A stretch of DNA of 64,000 nt from Paenibacillus sp. R14(2021). GTDB taxonomy: Bacteria; Bacillota; Bacilli; Paenibacillales; Paenibacillaceae. This document shows, in pieces, positions 17,372 to 25,700 of this stretch. The notes beneath the pieces were generated by a model, which searched no databases, had not been told where the DNA came from, and was given only the letters and a program-made list of their open reading frames with translations. Location: assembly GCF_019431355.1 (NCBI RefSeq), contig NZ_CP080269.1, forward strand, positions 2,887,501-2,951,500, written 5' to 3'. Position 1 is the first letter of the stretch. Each line of letters starts with the position of its first letter. Position numbers and translations under genes: made by a program.

Positions 17372-18469
17372 CTACTTTACCCGATACTCGTCGAAATACC
17401 GCGGGATGATCGTTGTCGAAGCGCCGGGCTGCTGCGGCAGCACGTAGAAGCCGTCCTTCACCGTAGCCGGTTCTTCGAAAATATGGCGAATCCACGGGAT
17501 GTACTCCAGCATGACCGCGCCTTGCGTAGCAGCTACGAGATGCTGATGGATTTGGCCCATATCGCCGACATGCGGGCACACCGGAAGGTCATGCGCCGCG
17601 GCAAGTCCCGCTACCTGCAGCCATTCCGTGATGCCGCCAACGCGGGTCACGTCGACCTGTACGTACTCGATGGCACCCTGCGCGATATAGTCGCGGAACG
17701 CGTATTTGTTGTACACATGCTCGCCGAGCGCGATCGGCACGTTCAACTCGTCCGCCAGCTTGCGGTGTCCCGCGATATCGTCCGGATTCAGCGGCTCTTC
17801 CAGCCAGATCAGATCGAATTGCTCCAGCTTCTTGCCCCATGTCATCGCGGTCGTAATGTTCCACTGCTGGTTGACGTCGATCATGAGGCCGATATCGTCG
17901 CCGATCGCGCGGCGCACGGCCTGCACGCGGTCGAAGTCTTCGCGCGGGTCGGGCTTGCCGACCTTCATCTTCACGGCCGTGAAGCCGGAGTCCAGGATGG
18001 CGCCCATGTCCGAGATCAAGCGCTCCTTGCTCCAGTTCAGCCAGCCGCCGTTCGTGTTGTACGCTTTAATGCCGTTCGGCTTATGTCCGCCCAGGTACTG
18101 CCAGAGCGGCTTGTTTGCCGCCTTGGACATGATGTCCCACAGCGCGATATCGACGGCTGCGAGCGCCATATGCGTGACGCCCGCGCGGCCGATCCAGTGC
18201 ATCGGACCGAAGCGCAGCTCGTCCCAGATTTGTTTGACCATGAACGGATCCTTGCCGATGAGAGCCGGCGCATAATAGCGGTCGATCGTATCGGCGATCA
18301 TCTCGTCGCCTTTGGCGCATGTTCCGGTATAGCCGTAGCCCGTGAAGCCCTCGTCCGTCTCAATCCGGACGCCCGTCACTCCCCAATGGGTCGCGGCGTT
18401 AATAGCATCGGTGATGGGCGGCGTGATTGGTACATGCAGGATGAAGCTTTTTGCGCTCGTGATTTTCAT
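17372..18469 (-). CDS. Mandelate racemase/muconate lactonizing enzyme family protein (sugar-acid dehydratase-like)
   Basis: A 365-residue enolase-superfamily enzyme with a complete mandelate-racemase-subgroup active site. It has Lys167-x-Lys169 (VKMKVG), metal ligands Asp198, Glu224/225 (LEEP) and Glu250 (ALGEH), and the general-base dyad His300 (CPHVGD) with Asp273 (QVDVTRVGG). Such enzymes usually dehydrate or epimerise sugar acids such as fuconate, rhamnonate or galactonate; the exact substrate cannot be read. It follows a broken SDR gene that would have supplied the matching sugar dehydrogenase, and is likely controlled by the adjacent GntR regulator. Confidence 0.87.
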   Translation of the reverse strand: MKITSAKSFILHVPITPPITDAINAATHWGVTGVRIETDEGFTGYGYTGTCAKGDEMIADTIDRYYAPALIGKDPFMVKQIWDELRFGPMHWIGRAGVTHMALAAVDIALWDIMSKAANKPLWQYLGGHKPNGIKAYNTNGGWLNWSKERLISDMGAILDSGFTAVKMKVGKPDPREDFDRVQAVRRAIGDDIGLMIDVNQQWNITTAMTWGKKLEQFDLIWLEEPLNPDDIAGHRKLADELNVPIALGEHVYNKYAFRDYIAQGAIEYVQVDVTRVGGITEWLQVAGLAAAHDLPVCPHVGDMGQIHQHLVAATQGAVMLEYIPWIRHIFEEPATVKDGFYVLPQQPGASTTIIPRYFDEYRVK

Positions 18470-18506
18470 GGTCGTTCCTCCAAGTCGATGAATGAGATGA
18501 ATAGAA

Positions 18507-19075
18507 TTAATAGCCGAGCGAGGCGCCTCCGTCTACCGGCAATGCAACGCCTGTTACAAAATGGGACAAGCTGCTGCCGAGGAACAACGCGGCATCCGCG
18601 ATTTCTTCCGGCTTAGCCGACCTGCCGAGCGGGTACATGTCGTTCAAGCTTTGGCGAGTTGCCTGCGGATCGTGCTGCTCGCCGATCCATTTCTCCAGCA
18701 GCGGCGTTGATACGCCGGCCGGACAGATGCAATTGACTCCAACGCCGTCAGCCGCATAGTCTAGCGCAAGTGACTTCGTCATGGCGACGATCGCGCCTTT
18801 CGTCGATGCGTAAGCCGCGTTCTGCTTCTGGCCGATCAAGCCGTTTAAGGACGCCAGGAGCGAACCTCGCTCTCGTTCGAGACGTCCACGCGGTATGCGG
18901 TTGCTGACCCCGCGCCGTATGCAGCGTTGATGTCTTCCGCTGTTCGCAGCGAGTTCCGCTCGTCGATATCCGCCAGCATGACGATTCCGCCTTCTTCCGC
19001 GAAACGTTTCGCGGTCACCTCTCCGATGCCGGAACCGCCGCCGGTAATGACACAAATTTTCCCATGCAGAAGCAT
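18507..19075 (-). pseudogene. Broken short-chain dehydrogenase/reductase
   Basis: The N-terminal part (19075 down to about 18860) encodes a normal SDR start with the cofactor loop TGGGSGIGE and ends RVDVSNESEVRSW. The C-terminal part lies in a different frame (about 18870 to 18507) with the catalytic YASTKGA motif and the usual end LPVDGGASLGY. About 60 codons of a normal ~250-residue SDR are missing between them, including the NNAG motif and the strand before the catalytic Ser. An out-of-frame deletion near 18850-18875 explains both the gap and the frame change. No active enzyme is expected. The promoter and operator upstream look intact, and the dehydratase gene downstream is whole. Confidence 0.85.
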
Positions 19076-19119
19076 GCTACCTGCACCTGTCCTTACGAAA
19101 TTTAGCTGTTCTGAAAAAG

Positions 19120-19160
19120 ATAAATCGTGTATGATTCAAATAATATCATACACGATTTAT
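19120..19160. promoter_or_regulatory. Palindromic operator, probably for the adjacent GntR/FadR-type regulator
   Basis: Perfect 16-bp inverted arms (ATAAATCGTGTATGAT and ATCATACACGATTTAT) are separated by 9 bases. The inner GTATGAT/ATCATAC cores resemble sites bound by FadR-subfamily GntR proteins. One arm fills the -35/-10 spacer of the promoter reading leftward into the SDR/dehydratase unit; the other lies just past the -10, a classic repressor position. Confidence 0.7.
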
Positions 19161-19167
19161 AAGTCAA
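19140..19167 (-). promoter_or_regulatory. Sigma-A promoter of the SDR-dehydratase unit
   Basis: Minus-strand TTGACT (19167-19162) and TATTAT (19145-19140) are separated by 16 bases and overlap the operator palindrome. It lies about 65 bases upstream of the SDR start codon. Confidence 0.62.
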
Positions 19168-19184
19168 TAGAACCGCGCAAATGA

Positions 19185-19838
19185 TTATGCAAACGATTCG
19201 CGCAGTCTTTTATGAGCATTTTGCAAGTGAACCCGCATCGCTTCGACAGCTCTTTCCGTATCCTCGTCAAGCAGTGCCTGCACGATTGCCTCATGCTCGG
19301 TTCGTTCGGCTGGAAGCTCGATTTTGTAGTGATGCACGTTTAAATACCGATAGATTCGTTCAATTAACGAGGTCACGAGGCGCAGCAAGTTCATGTTGTC
19401 CGCATAAGCTAGCAATGTGCCATGCAGCCCTTCATTCATGCGCAGCATTCTGCCTTCCTCCTCGTTCGCCGCGGATACTTCAGGCGGCTGGGCCAGCTCT
19501 TCCAAGATCTTGTGCAGGACCGGCTTCGGCAGACGCGGCGCCGCATTCCGGATCGACAGCTCCTCAAGCGACTTGCGAATCTCGAAGATTTCGTCAATGT
19601 CCTTCAAGTTCATCTCCGCAACGAACATGCCTTTGAACGGAACGACGGTTACGAACCCTTCCGAGGAGAGACGAAACAGCGCTTCCCGGATCGGAATATT
19701 GCTGACGCCGAGATCGCGTGCCAGTTTATCGATGTTGATGCGATCGCCGGCAGCCATATCGTGCGTGATGATTTTTTGCTTTAACAAGACATGCAGCTCG
19801 TCGGTCAGCACGTAACGGCTTAATTGATTTTTAGGCAT
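19185..19838 (-). CDS. GntR family transcriptional regulator, FadR subfamily
   Basis: A 217-residue regulator. The N-terminal winged helix (residues 8-72, with DLGVSNIPIREALFRLSSEGFV as two adjoining helices) is followed by an all-helical FCD ligand-binding domain. That domain carries the conserved Asp/His metal positions (region around GLHGTLLAYAD and TEHEAIVQAL). A GTG three codons upstream lies inside the ribosome site AAGGTGG, so ATG 19838 is used. It likely represses the SDR-dehydratase unit through the palindrome at 19120-19160 and responds to a sugar acid; both points are inferred from position. Confidence 0.88.
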   Translation of the reverse strand: MPKNQLSRYVLTDELHVLLKQKIITHDMAAGDRINIDKLARDLGVSNIPIREALFRLSSEGFVTVVPFKGMFVAEMNLKDIDEIFEIRKSLEELSIRNAAPRLPKPVLHKILEELAQPPEVSAANEEEGRMLRMNEGLHGTLLAYADNMNLLRLVTSLIERIYRYLNVHHYKIELPAERTEHEAIVQALLDEDTERAVEAMRVHLQNAHKRLRESFA

Positions 19839-19894
19839 AAGGTCCACCTTGTCGTTTGACTTTAGCGTTAATTATAGCATCTATCGGGCTTGAT

Positions 19895-19941
19895 AAAAAC
19901 TAAACGAGGAGAATGACTCCGCTGCTTGTCATTCATCCTCG
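19895..19941 (-). terminator. Terminator of the sugar isomerase gene
   Basis: On the minus strand CGAGGATGAATGAC pairs with GTCATTCTCCTCG around a 10-base loop, followed by TTTAGTTTTT, about 60 bases past the stop at 20002. Confidence 0.75.
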
Positions 19942-20001
19942 CCGCAGGTAATGCCATACCGAACAGTATGCAGAGCTCTATTGTTCTATTCAGCTTGCCG
20001 A

Positions 20002-20874
20002 CTACGCTTCATGCCACAGCCGCTCTAAGTTACGCAGCCCAATCGCCGTCGCCGAGGCGCTTTCTTCCAAGCCTTCGAATTCCAGCGTCAAGTACCCGTC
20101 ATAACCGGACTGCTTCACAAGCTTCAGCAGGCTGCGCACAGGCAGATCGCCTTGGCCGAATATGGCGCCGCGCAGATAGTTTCCATTCACGGTGCGAAAC
20201 CATTGGCCTTCGCCGGGGTCCTGATCGAACGGACGGTAATAGAAATCCTTGACGTGAATGATCGACGCGTAAGGGAGATTTTTGGCCGTGCCGACCATAG
20301 GCGACTCGTCCACGCATAGAAAATTGCCGATATCGAGTACCGTCTTGAAATTGCGGCGGCCGACCTCCTCCAATACATGCTGAACCCGGTCGCTGTGCTG
20401 TACGCCCCAGCCATGGTTTTCGATGTTCGTCGTGATGCCGAATTGATCGGCATAGTCCGCGATCCGCTTGCTGCCTTCCGCGATTTGCGCAAGATTCCTG
20501 TGGAAATGGGCAATGCTCGCTTGCTCGTGCGGGATCGTGAACAGCACGACATCATGCCGCATGGACCGAATACCCATGCGCTGGAGCAGGTCGACATGCT
20601 GCTTCAACCGATCAATCTCGGCTTCAAAATCCGCTGCCGTTTCATGAACAAAATTTGCCGGGAGCGCATAATTCGAAAGCGCGAGCCCTAACTCGTGGGC
20701 CTTGCGGCGGACTTGTTCCGCCAGCTCCGCATCATCAACCAACGAATAACCGTAAGGAACAAGCTCAACATGCGCGCAGCCCTGCGCTTTCGCCCATTCC
20801 AGAACGTCGATTACGCTCATGTCTTTGCTGCGCAGCTTGTCCACCAAACAATACGTGCTTATGCCGATTTTCAT
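20002..20874 (-). CDS. Sugar phosphate isomerase/epimerase (xylose-isomerase-like TIM barrel)
   Basis: A 290-residue protein of the AP-endonuclease/xylose-isomerase-like TIM-barrel family. Metal-site segments are recognisable: HVELVPYG at strand 2, NIENHGWGVQ near residue 160, LDIGNFL near 190, and HVKDFYYRP near 215. These enzymes epimerise or isomerise keto-sugars and inositol derivatives; the substrate here is unknown. An ATG five codons upstream (20889) overlaps the ribosome site GGAG..AAGG, so 20874 is preferred. It lies upstream of the GntR gene on the same strand but is separated from it by its own terminator. Confidence 0.8.
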   Translation of the reverse strand: MKIGISTYCLVDKLRSKDMSVIDVLEWAKAQGCAHVELVPYGYSLVDDAELAEQVRRKAHELGLALSNYALPANFVHETAADFEAEIDRLKQHVDLLQRMGIRSMRHDVVLFTIPHEQASIAHFHRNLAQIAEGSKRIADYADQFGITTNIENHGWGVQHSDRVQHVLEEVGRRNFKTVLDIGNFLCVDESPMVGTAKNLPYASIIHVKDFYYRPFDQDPGEGQWFRTVNGNYLRGAIFGQGDLPVRSLLKLVKQSGYDGYLTLEFEGLEESASATAIGLRNLERLWHEA

Positions 20875-20921
20875 GTACCTTCGCTCCATTCAGGTTGATC
20901 GACTGCGTGACTTTCAGCAGG

Positions 20922-22694
20922 CTACTCCTTCAACTTCGCCTTTCGCTGCCCCAGTTCCTCCCGCCAGCGCGCAATAAAGCGGTTCTGTTCGACCAACTCA
21001 CTCAAAACAGTGATCGATGCCTCTCGAGAACCTTGCATCCATAACAAATCGCTCTTCAGCTTCCGATACCAAATCTGCTCCGGATATAGGGAAAGCGCCT
21101 TCTCGTTCTCGCTGACCGCAACCTCCAAATAACGCCGATCGCGGCTGCTTTCATATTCGCGCAGATACAATCTGGCGATGCGGTCATGAATGCGATCGGA
21201 GAAAATCGCTGCAGACGCGCTCCGGTTCAACAGATGAATGGCATCCGCTTTGCGATTCTCCGCAATCGCCCGCTCGGCGGACAGCTGGAGCTGTTCGGAT
21301 GTCAGCAGGAAGGCCGCGATGATCAGCATTCCCGCTGCAATCAGGCTAACGATGCCCTTTACGGTAAATGAAGCGCCTGATTTGACTACAGTCGCTGCGG
21401 CTGAAGAAGGAGACGCTCCCAGAATGAACAATAGACCAAGTAGATAAGGAAACGATAACGAGAAGTCGACCAGGCTGTGCAAGAGCAGCGCGCAGCACGC
21501 CAGCAGGCGAAGCTGATCGTACTTCGCTTCAATGCCTACCTTATGCTTGGCAGCGGCGAAACCTCGTATGACTAGCCAGACACAAGCCGCTGCGAAGATT
21601 AGGAAACCACTAATCCCAACTTCAACCATGAGCTGCAAAGGCTGACTATGAATATACGCTGTGAAATACGAGGCCGATTGATATTGGTATTGCAAATAAT
21701 TCCACGCACCGGCTCCAAAGCCCCAAACCGGCGAGTCTGCAACCATTGACCAAGCATCCCGGTAGTAGTCGAGCCGTGTGAAGCCCTCGCCCGTACGGGA
21801 CCCGATCGTGCTCCAGCGCTCGATAATGCCGGGGCCAAAGTACAGGGCAAGGAACACGACTACGAGCCCCGCCGCGAGGAGCGTCAACCTGGCATAACGC
21901 GATGATAGCGTCAAGTCCGATAGTCGGAAACCGAGAACGAAAACAGCCAGAACAGGCAGCATCAGGAGCGCGGAACCATCGAATGCCCCTGCCACGGCTA
22001 AGCCCATTGCGGCATTGGCGAAGGAACGAAGCCACAGCAAGCGGATGCTGCCCCTGCTCCAGAAGAACATCATCGCGAACGCGGCAAAGCTCAGCGCGAG
22101 CACTGTCCGAGATTCGGTCAAATAGATACCGGCGGTGCACAGGAAAATCGGGATCTGGAGCCATTTGGAGCCGGATACGCCTCTTACGGATAAAGCAACA
22201 GACATGATGATGCCGATCAGCAGCAGAATGGCATAGCCGTTGGCATAATCAATAAAACCCGCCAGACGGCCGTCGACGTATCGATTAGCTGCCGCTCCAA
22301 TCGGTACGGACAAGCCCGTGAGCCACACCCAAGCTGTCCAAATCCGTTGCATCGGCTGCGAGGCCGCTGAGCGTGCGATTACATAGAGGGGGATGAGCAT
22401 AGCCGTTCTGAGCAAGCCGTTTAACGCTTCGTAACGATCATTACCGTAGGCGATACTCGCCGCGTACATCGCCGTTAGCGCCAGCAGGAGGTACACGATC
22501 ATATCCTGCTGCAGCCCTCTGCGGAGCAAGTGCAATATAAAGCCTAGTGAGACCACAATAGTAGCTATAGTAAATTCGGTCTCAAAGATGAATCCCCGGA
22601 AAAAAGGACCGCAAAGCATAAAAAGCATGAGTGTGATTGTTCCGACATGAAGCGTACGGACGGTGGAGTCCTTTACCATGGCTGTATCATCCAT
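20922..22694 (-). CDS. O-antigen ligase/Wzy_C family membrane protein with C-terminal TPR-like region
   Basis: A 590-residue polytopic protein. Residues 15-430 hold about twelve membrane segments with a large extracytoplasmic loop that includes the family signature GFGAGAWNY near residue 325. The last ~140 residues are soluble helical repeats (ENEKALSLYPEQIWYRKLK), TPR-like. Members ligate or polymerise lipid-linked glycans; in Gram-positives some act as protein O-oligosaccharyltransferases (WsfB of Paenibacillus alvei modifies its S-layer protein). It lies 52 bp after the SLH-protein gene on the same strand, which favours the latter role, though this is inference. Confidence 0.82.
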   Translation of the reverse strand: MDDTAMVKDSTVRTLHVGTITLMLFMLCGPFFRGFIFETEFTIATIVVSLGFILHLLRRGLQQDMIVYLLLALTAMYAASIAYGNDRYEALNGLLRTAMLIPLYVIARSAASQPMQRIWTAWVWLTGLSVPIGAAANRYVDGRLAGFIDYANGYAILLLIGIIMSVALSVRGVSGSKWLQIPIFLCTAGIYLTESRTVLALSFAAFAMMFFWSRGSIRLLWLRSFANAAMGLAVAGAFDGSALLMLPVLAVFVLGFRLSDLTLSSRYARLTLLAAGLVVVFLALYFGPGIIERWSTIGSRTGEGFTRLDYYRDAWSMVADSPVWGFGAGAWNYLQYQYQSASYFTAYIHSQPLQLMVEVGISGFLIFAAACVWLVIRGFAAAKHKVGIEAKYDQLRLLACCALLLHSLVDFSLSFPYLLGLLFILGASPSSAAATVVKSGASFTVKGIVSLIAAGMLIIAAFLLTSEQLQLSAERAIAENRKADAIHLLNRSASAAIFSDRIHDRIARLYLREYESSRDRRYLEVAVSENEKALSLYPEQIWYRKLKSDLLWMQGSREASITVLSELVEQNRFIARWREELGQRKAKLKE

Positions 22695-22712
22695 TTCTAG
22701 TTCGAGAATACG

Positions 22713-22740
22713 GGAAGAGACCCGATTGCTCGGGTCCCTG
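22713..22740 (-). terminator. Possible terminator after the SLH gene
   Basis: Minus-strand AGGGACCCGA / TCGGGTCTCT forms a 10-bp stem (one G-U) with a GCAA tetraloop. The downstream run (TCTTCCCG) is only weakly T-rich, so read-through into the Wzy_C gene is plausible. Confidence 0.5.
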
Positions 22741-22746
22741 TCTTCT

Positions 22747-25700
22747 TTATCGGTCTGTCTGTTTGAGTAAATTAGCGAGCATCTTCGCAGCTTCCGCGCG
22801 TGTTGCCATATCTTTGGGATTAAACATGCCTTTGCTGTCGCCCTGAATTAATTCATTCGACAAGGCAATTCCAACGGCATCTACCGCCCAAGAGCTAATT
22901 TGGGCCGCGTCTTTGAACGTTACACCCTGGGATGCCGATGAATCGGTATGCTGGAGCTTCAGTGCGTTCGCGAGAATCACTGCCATTTCTTCTCTCGTGA
23001 TGGACTTATTCGGCGCGAACGTATCGGCGCTTACGCCTTTGATGAGGTGATGCTCGTAAGCAGCAGCCACAGCCGAAGCATACCAAGCGTTGACCGGCAC
23101 ATCCTTGAAGCTTGCTGACTGATCCGACGTCAAGCCAAGCGCATGCACGAGCATCGATGTGAACTCGGCGCGGGTTACCGTTTTGTTCGGTGCGAACGTA
23201 TCTGGCGTGATACCCTTAACGATTTGTTTAGCTGCGAGCGATTCGATAGCATCATGCGCCCAGAACGTCGCGCTGACGTCCTTGAAGGACTTATGCAGTT
23301 CCAGTACGCCGTATGTACTGAAATGGCTGACCTCCGCGATTAGCTTGCCATTCTCCAGACGAGCAGGTACATAGGTAAGGCTGCCGTCTTCCGCGATGTA
23401 ATAGACGTTAGTCAAATGTTTATCCGCATCAGCATCCAATTCAAACGTGAGCGTAATCGGCTCATTGAACGTGGAAAGCACGATCGGTGAACCGTCTTTG
23501 GCCGTGATCGACAGCTTGAACGCGTATACGGTGCCGGCGGGTTGAACATCCGTTTCGTCCGTCGACTTCACGGCGCCAGCCAACTCGGCATCACTAACGG
23601 GCTTCATGGACAACGTAATCTGCGCATCGGCCAGCTTATCCTTACCAACCAAATTAGCAAGCTGCTCCAGTACGGCTGGCGGGAGCGAGGCTTTGCCGTG
23701 AGATCCTTCAAGCTCAATTGTGTCTTTCGCGCCGTCGCCGCTTAGGATGCTTGCAGGTATGATCGCGATTTCTTTGTCTTTCATCTGCAGCGTGACAGTA
23801 CCGTTCACTGGAGCCGGGACATCCTCGGCCTTGAAGGTAATGGAATTCGGCGCTTCTGCATTCGTATCTTCGCCGCCTGGAAGCATGACGCCGCCTCCGC
23901 CTCCACCGCCAGGGGATCCTCCCCCAGGATTGCTGCCTACCGTGAATGAATTCGTCAATACGGCTTCTTCATTCGGGCCAACAGGTTGACTGAAAGTGAT
24001 GGAATACGTGCCGTCGGCCAGTGTTTTAGAGATTTCAAAACCGTCCATCCAGTAGTAGGTCAGCGCTTCATAGACTTTCTTTTGGCTGCTGTCCCTTAAG
24101 GTAACGATGCCTGGTACGCTGCTATAATATCCGCTTCTCTTTACATCAATTTCCTCCAACTTCAAATCGCCGCTTACGAATTCTGGCTGGGCCTTTATTA
24201 CGACTCGCCCGTTCTCCATCCGTTGAGCAATCTTTAACGAGGACTTGGATGAATCCACATGACCCGTGAACGGAATGACCGTATCTTGTTGTAAATTATA
24301 GGAGCTGCGTGTCGTCCAGAATAGCTGCCACGGTTCTTCTTCAATGCTGCTCGTTTCCGTACCAATACGAAACTGTTGCCTGCCCGTACTTACATACGCT
24401 TTGTCCAGCAAGGTTCCCCAGGAATAATAGCCATAGGAATACCATGGCGACGAGGAAATTGAATCAATCGATTGAAAGAGTCGACTATCCTGCAGCTTCA
24501 GAAGATGCGTGCCTGGATCTGTGATTGTCGGTTTCCCAGTAGAGCGGTCAACATGAACCTGACGGATTAAGTTGTACGCCGTCGATGCACCGTCCGAGCC
24601 GGAGAGCAAAATCCTGAAATCTTGTGGATTCATAACAATTTTAGGCATCGTAAAACTGTCATAGTACCCATAATTATTAATACTCGCAGTGAAGCGTTTA
24701 TCCTCGAATCCAATCACCGGAAACTCCAATTGAATCGTACGAACTTGAAAATCGCTAGGAAGATCTCTCAACTTCGGAGCAACTGTGACAACTGACGAAG
24801 GAGCATCGATCTTCTGAAGATTTGAAATCTGATCTCCCGTCAACACCAATTGATTGTAATACATCACTTGTTCCCCATCTGATGACTTCAGAAAAAGTTG
24901 TACATGCAGGGCATACTTCTTATCGGGAATCAAATTACCCACCCCGGAAATACTTAATTCACCATTACTTACCCACATGTTAACATCTACCATGTCTCCA
25001 TCAAGCTGCTGTAGTTGCGCGCTGCCGTATAAGCTGTATAACTCATAGCCAGCTGGCAAAGTGATTGGAATTTGCCTGTCAGTGCCCCCGTAAGAGGCAA
25101 CTTGCGCTTGCCCCGTCAATGCAATAACGTCCGATGGAAAGTTTTGGTTTTCCAGCTTTAGGGCATAGCTGCCTGGCTGATTCGGCATGTCAAAATGAAC
25201 GTCTAGTGGAGAAGAGGTATGAGCCCCATCGCCCACTGTTTGATCGGATTGATCATAGAGTTGATAATCCAGAACGGAGCTGCCTGCTGCTCGATTTCCT
25301 GCATTCGGCTGATCATCGGATTCATAGATAAGCGTGCCCTGGTCATCACTTATAGTCATGACTTTCTTCTGCCCGCCAATTCCAGCCGTGAAAGGAATCC
25401 CCGTCGACTCGATTCGATCTGCAATCTTCGCTACCGTTACTGGAGAAACATCTTGCAGCTGATTATCAAGTTTATCCCTATAATCAGTATAGACACGGCT
25501 GTTCAATTGACCTGCACTGAAAAACTGTGTATCAGTCCTGCGATTAATGAAATCGTGACCGATTCCAAGAGTCGTACTTCCATTAACCACACCTAAATGC
25601 TTACTGAACGAATATCTGTAGCCATCGGATTCTACGTAATAAGAGGCCGTAATATCCGTTCCTTTCGTTACCATATACCGGTCCGCAAACTGTTTTTGCC

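Noticed and set aside
17360-18616. A 418-codon plus-strand frame opposite the enolase-superfamily gene
   Set aside because: The minus-strand frame carries every catalytic residue of its family; this one has none and begins inside the 3' end of that gene.
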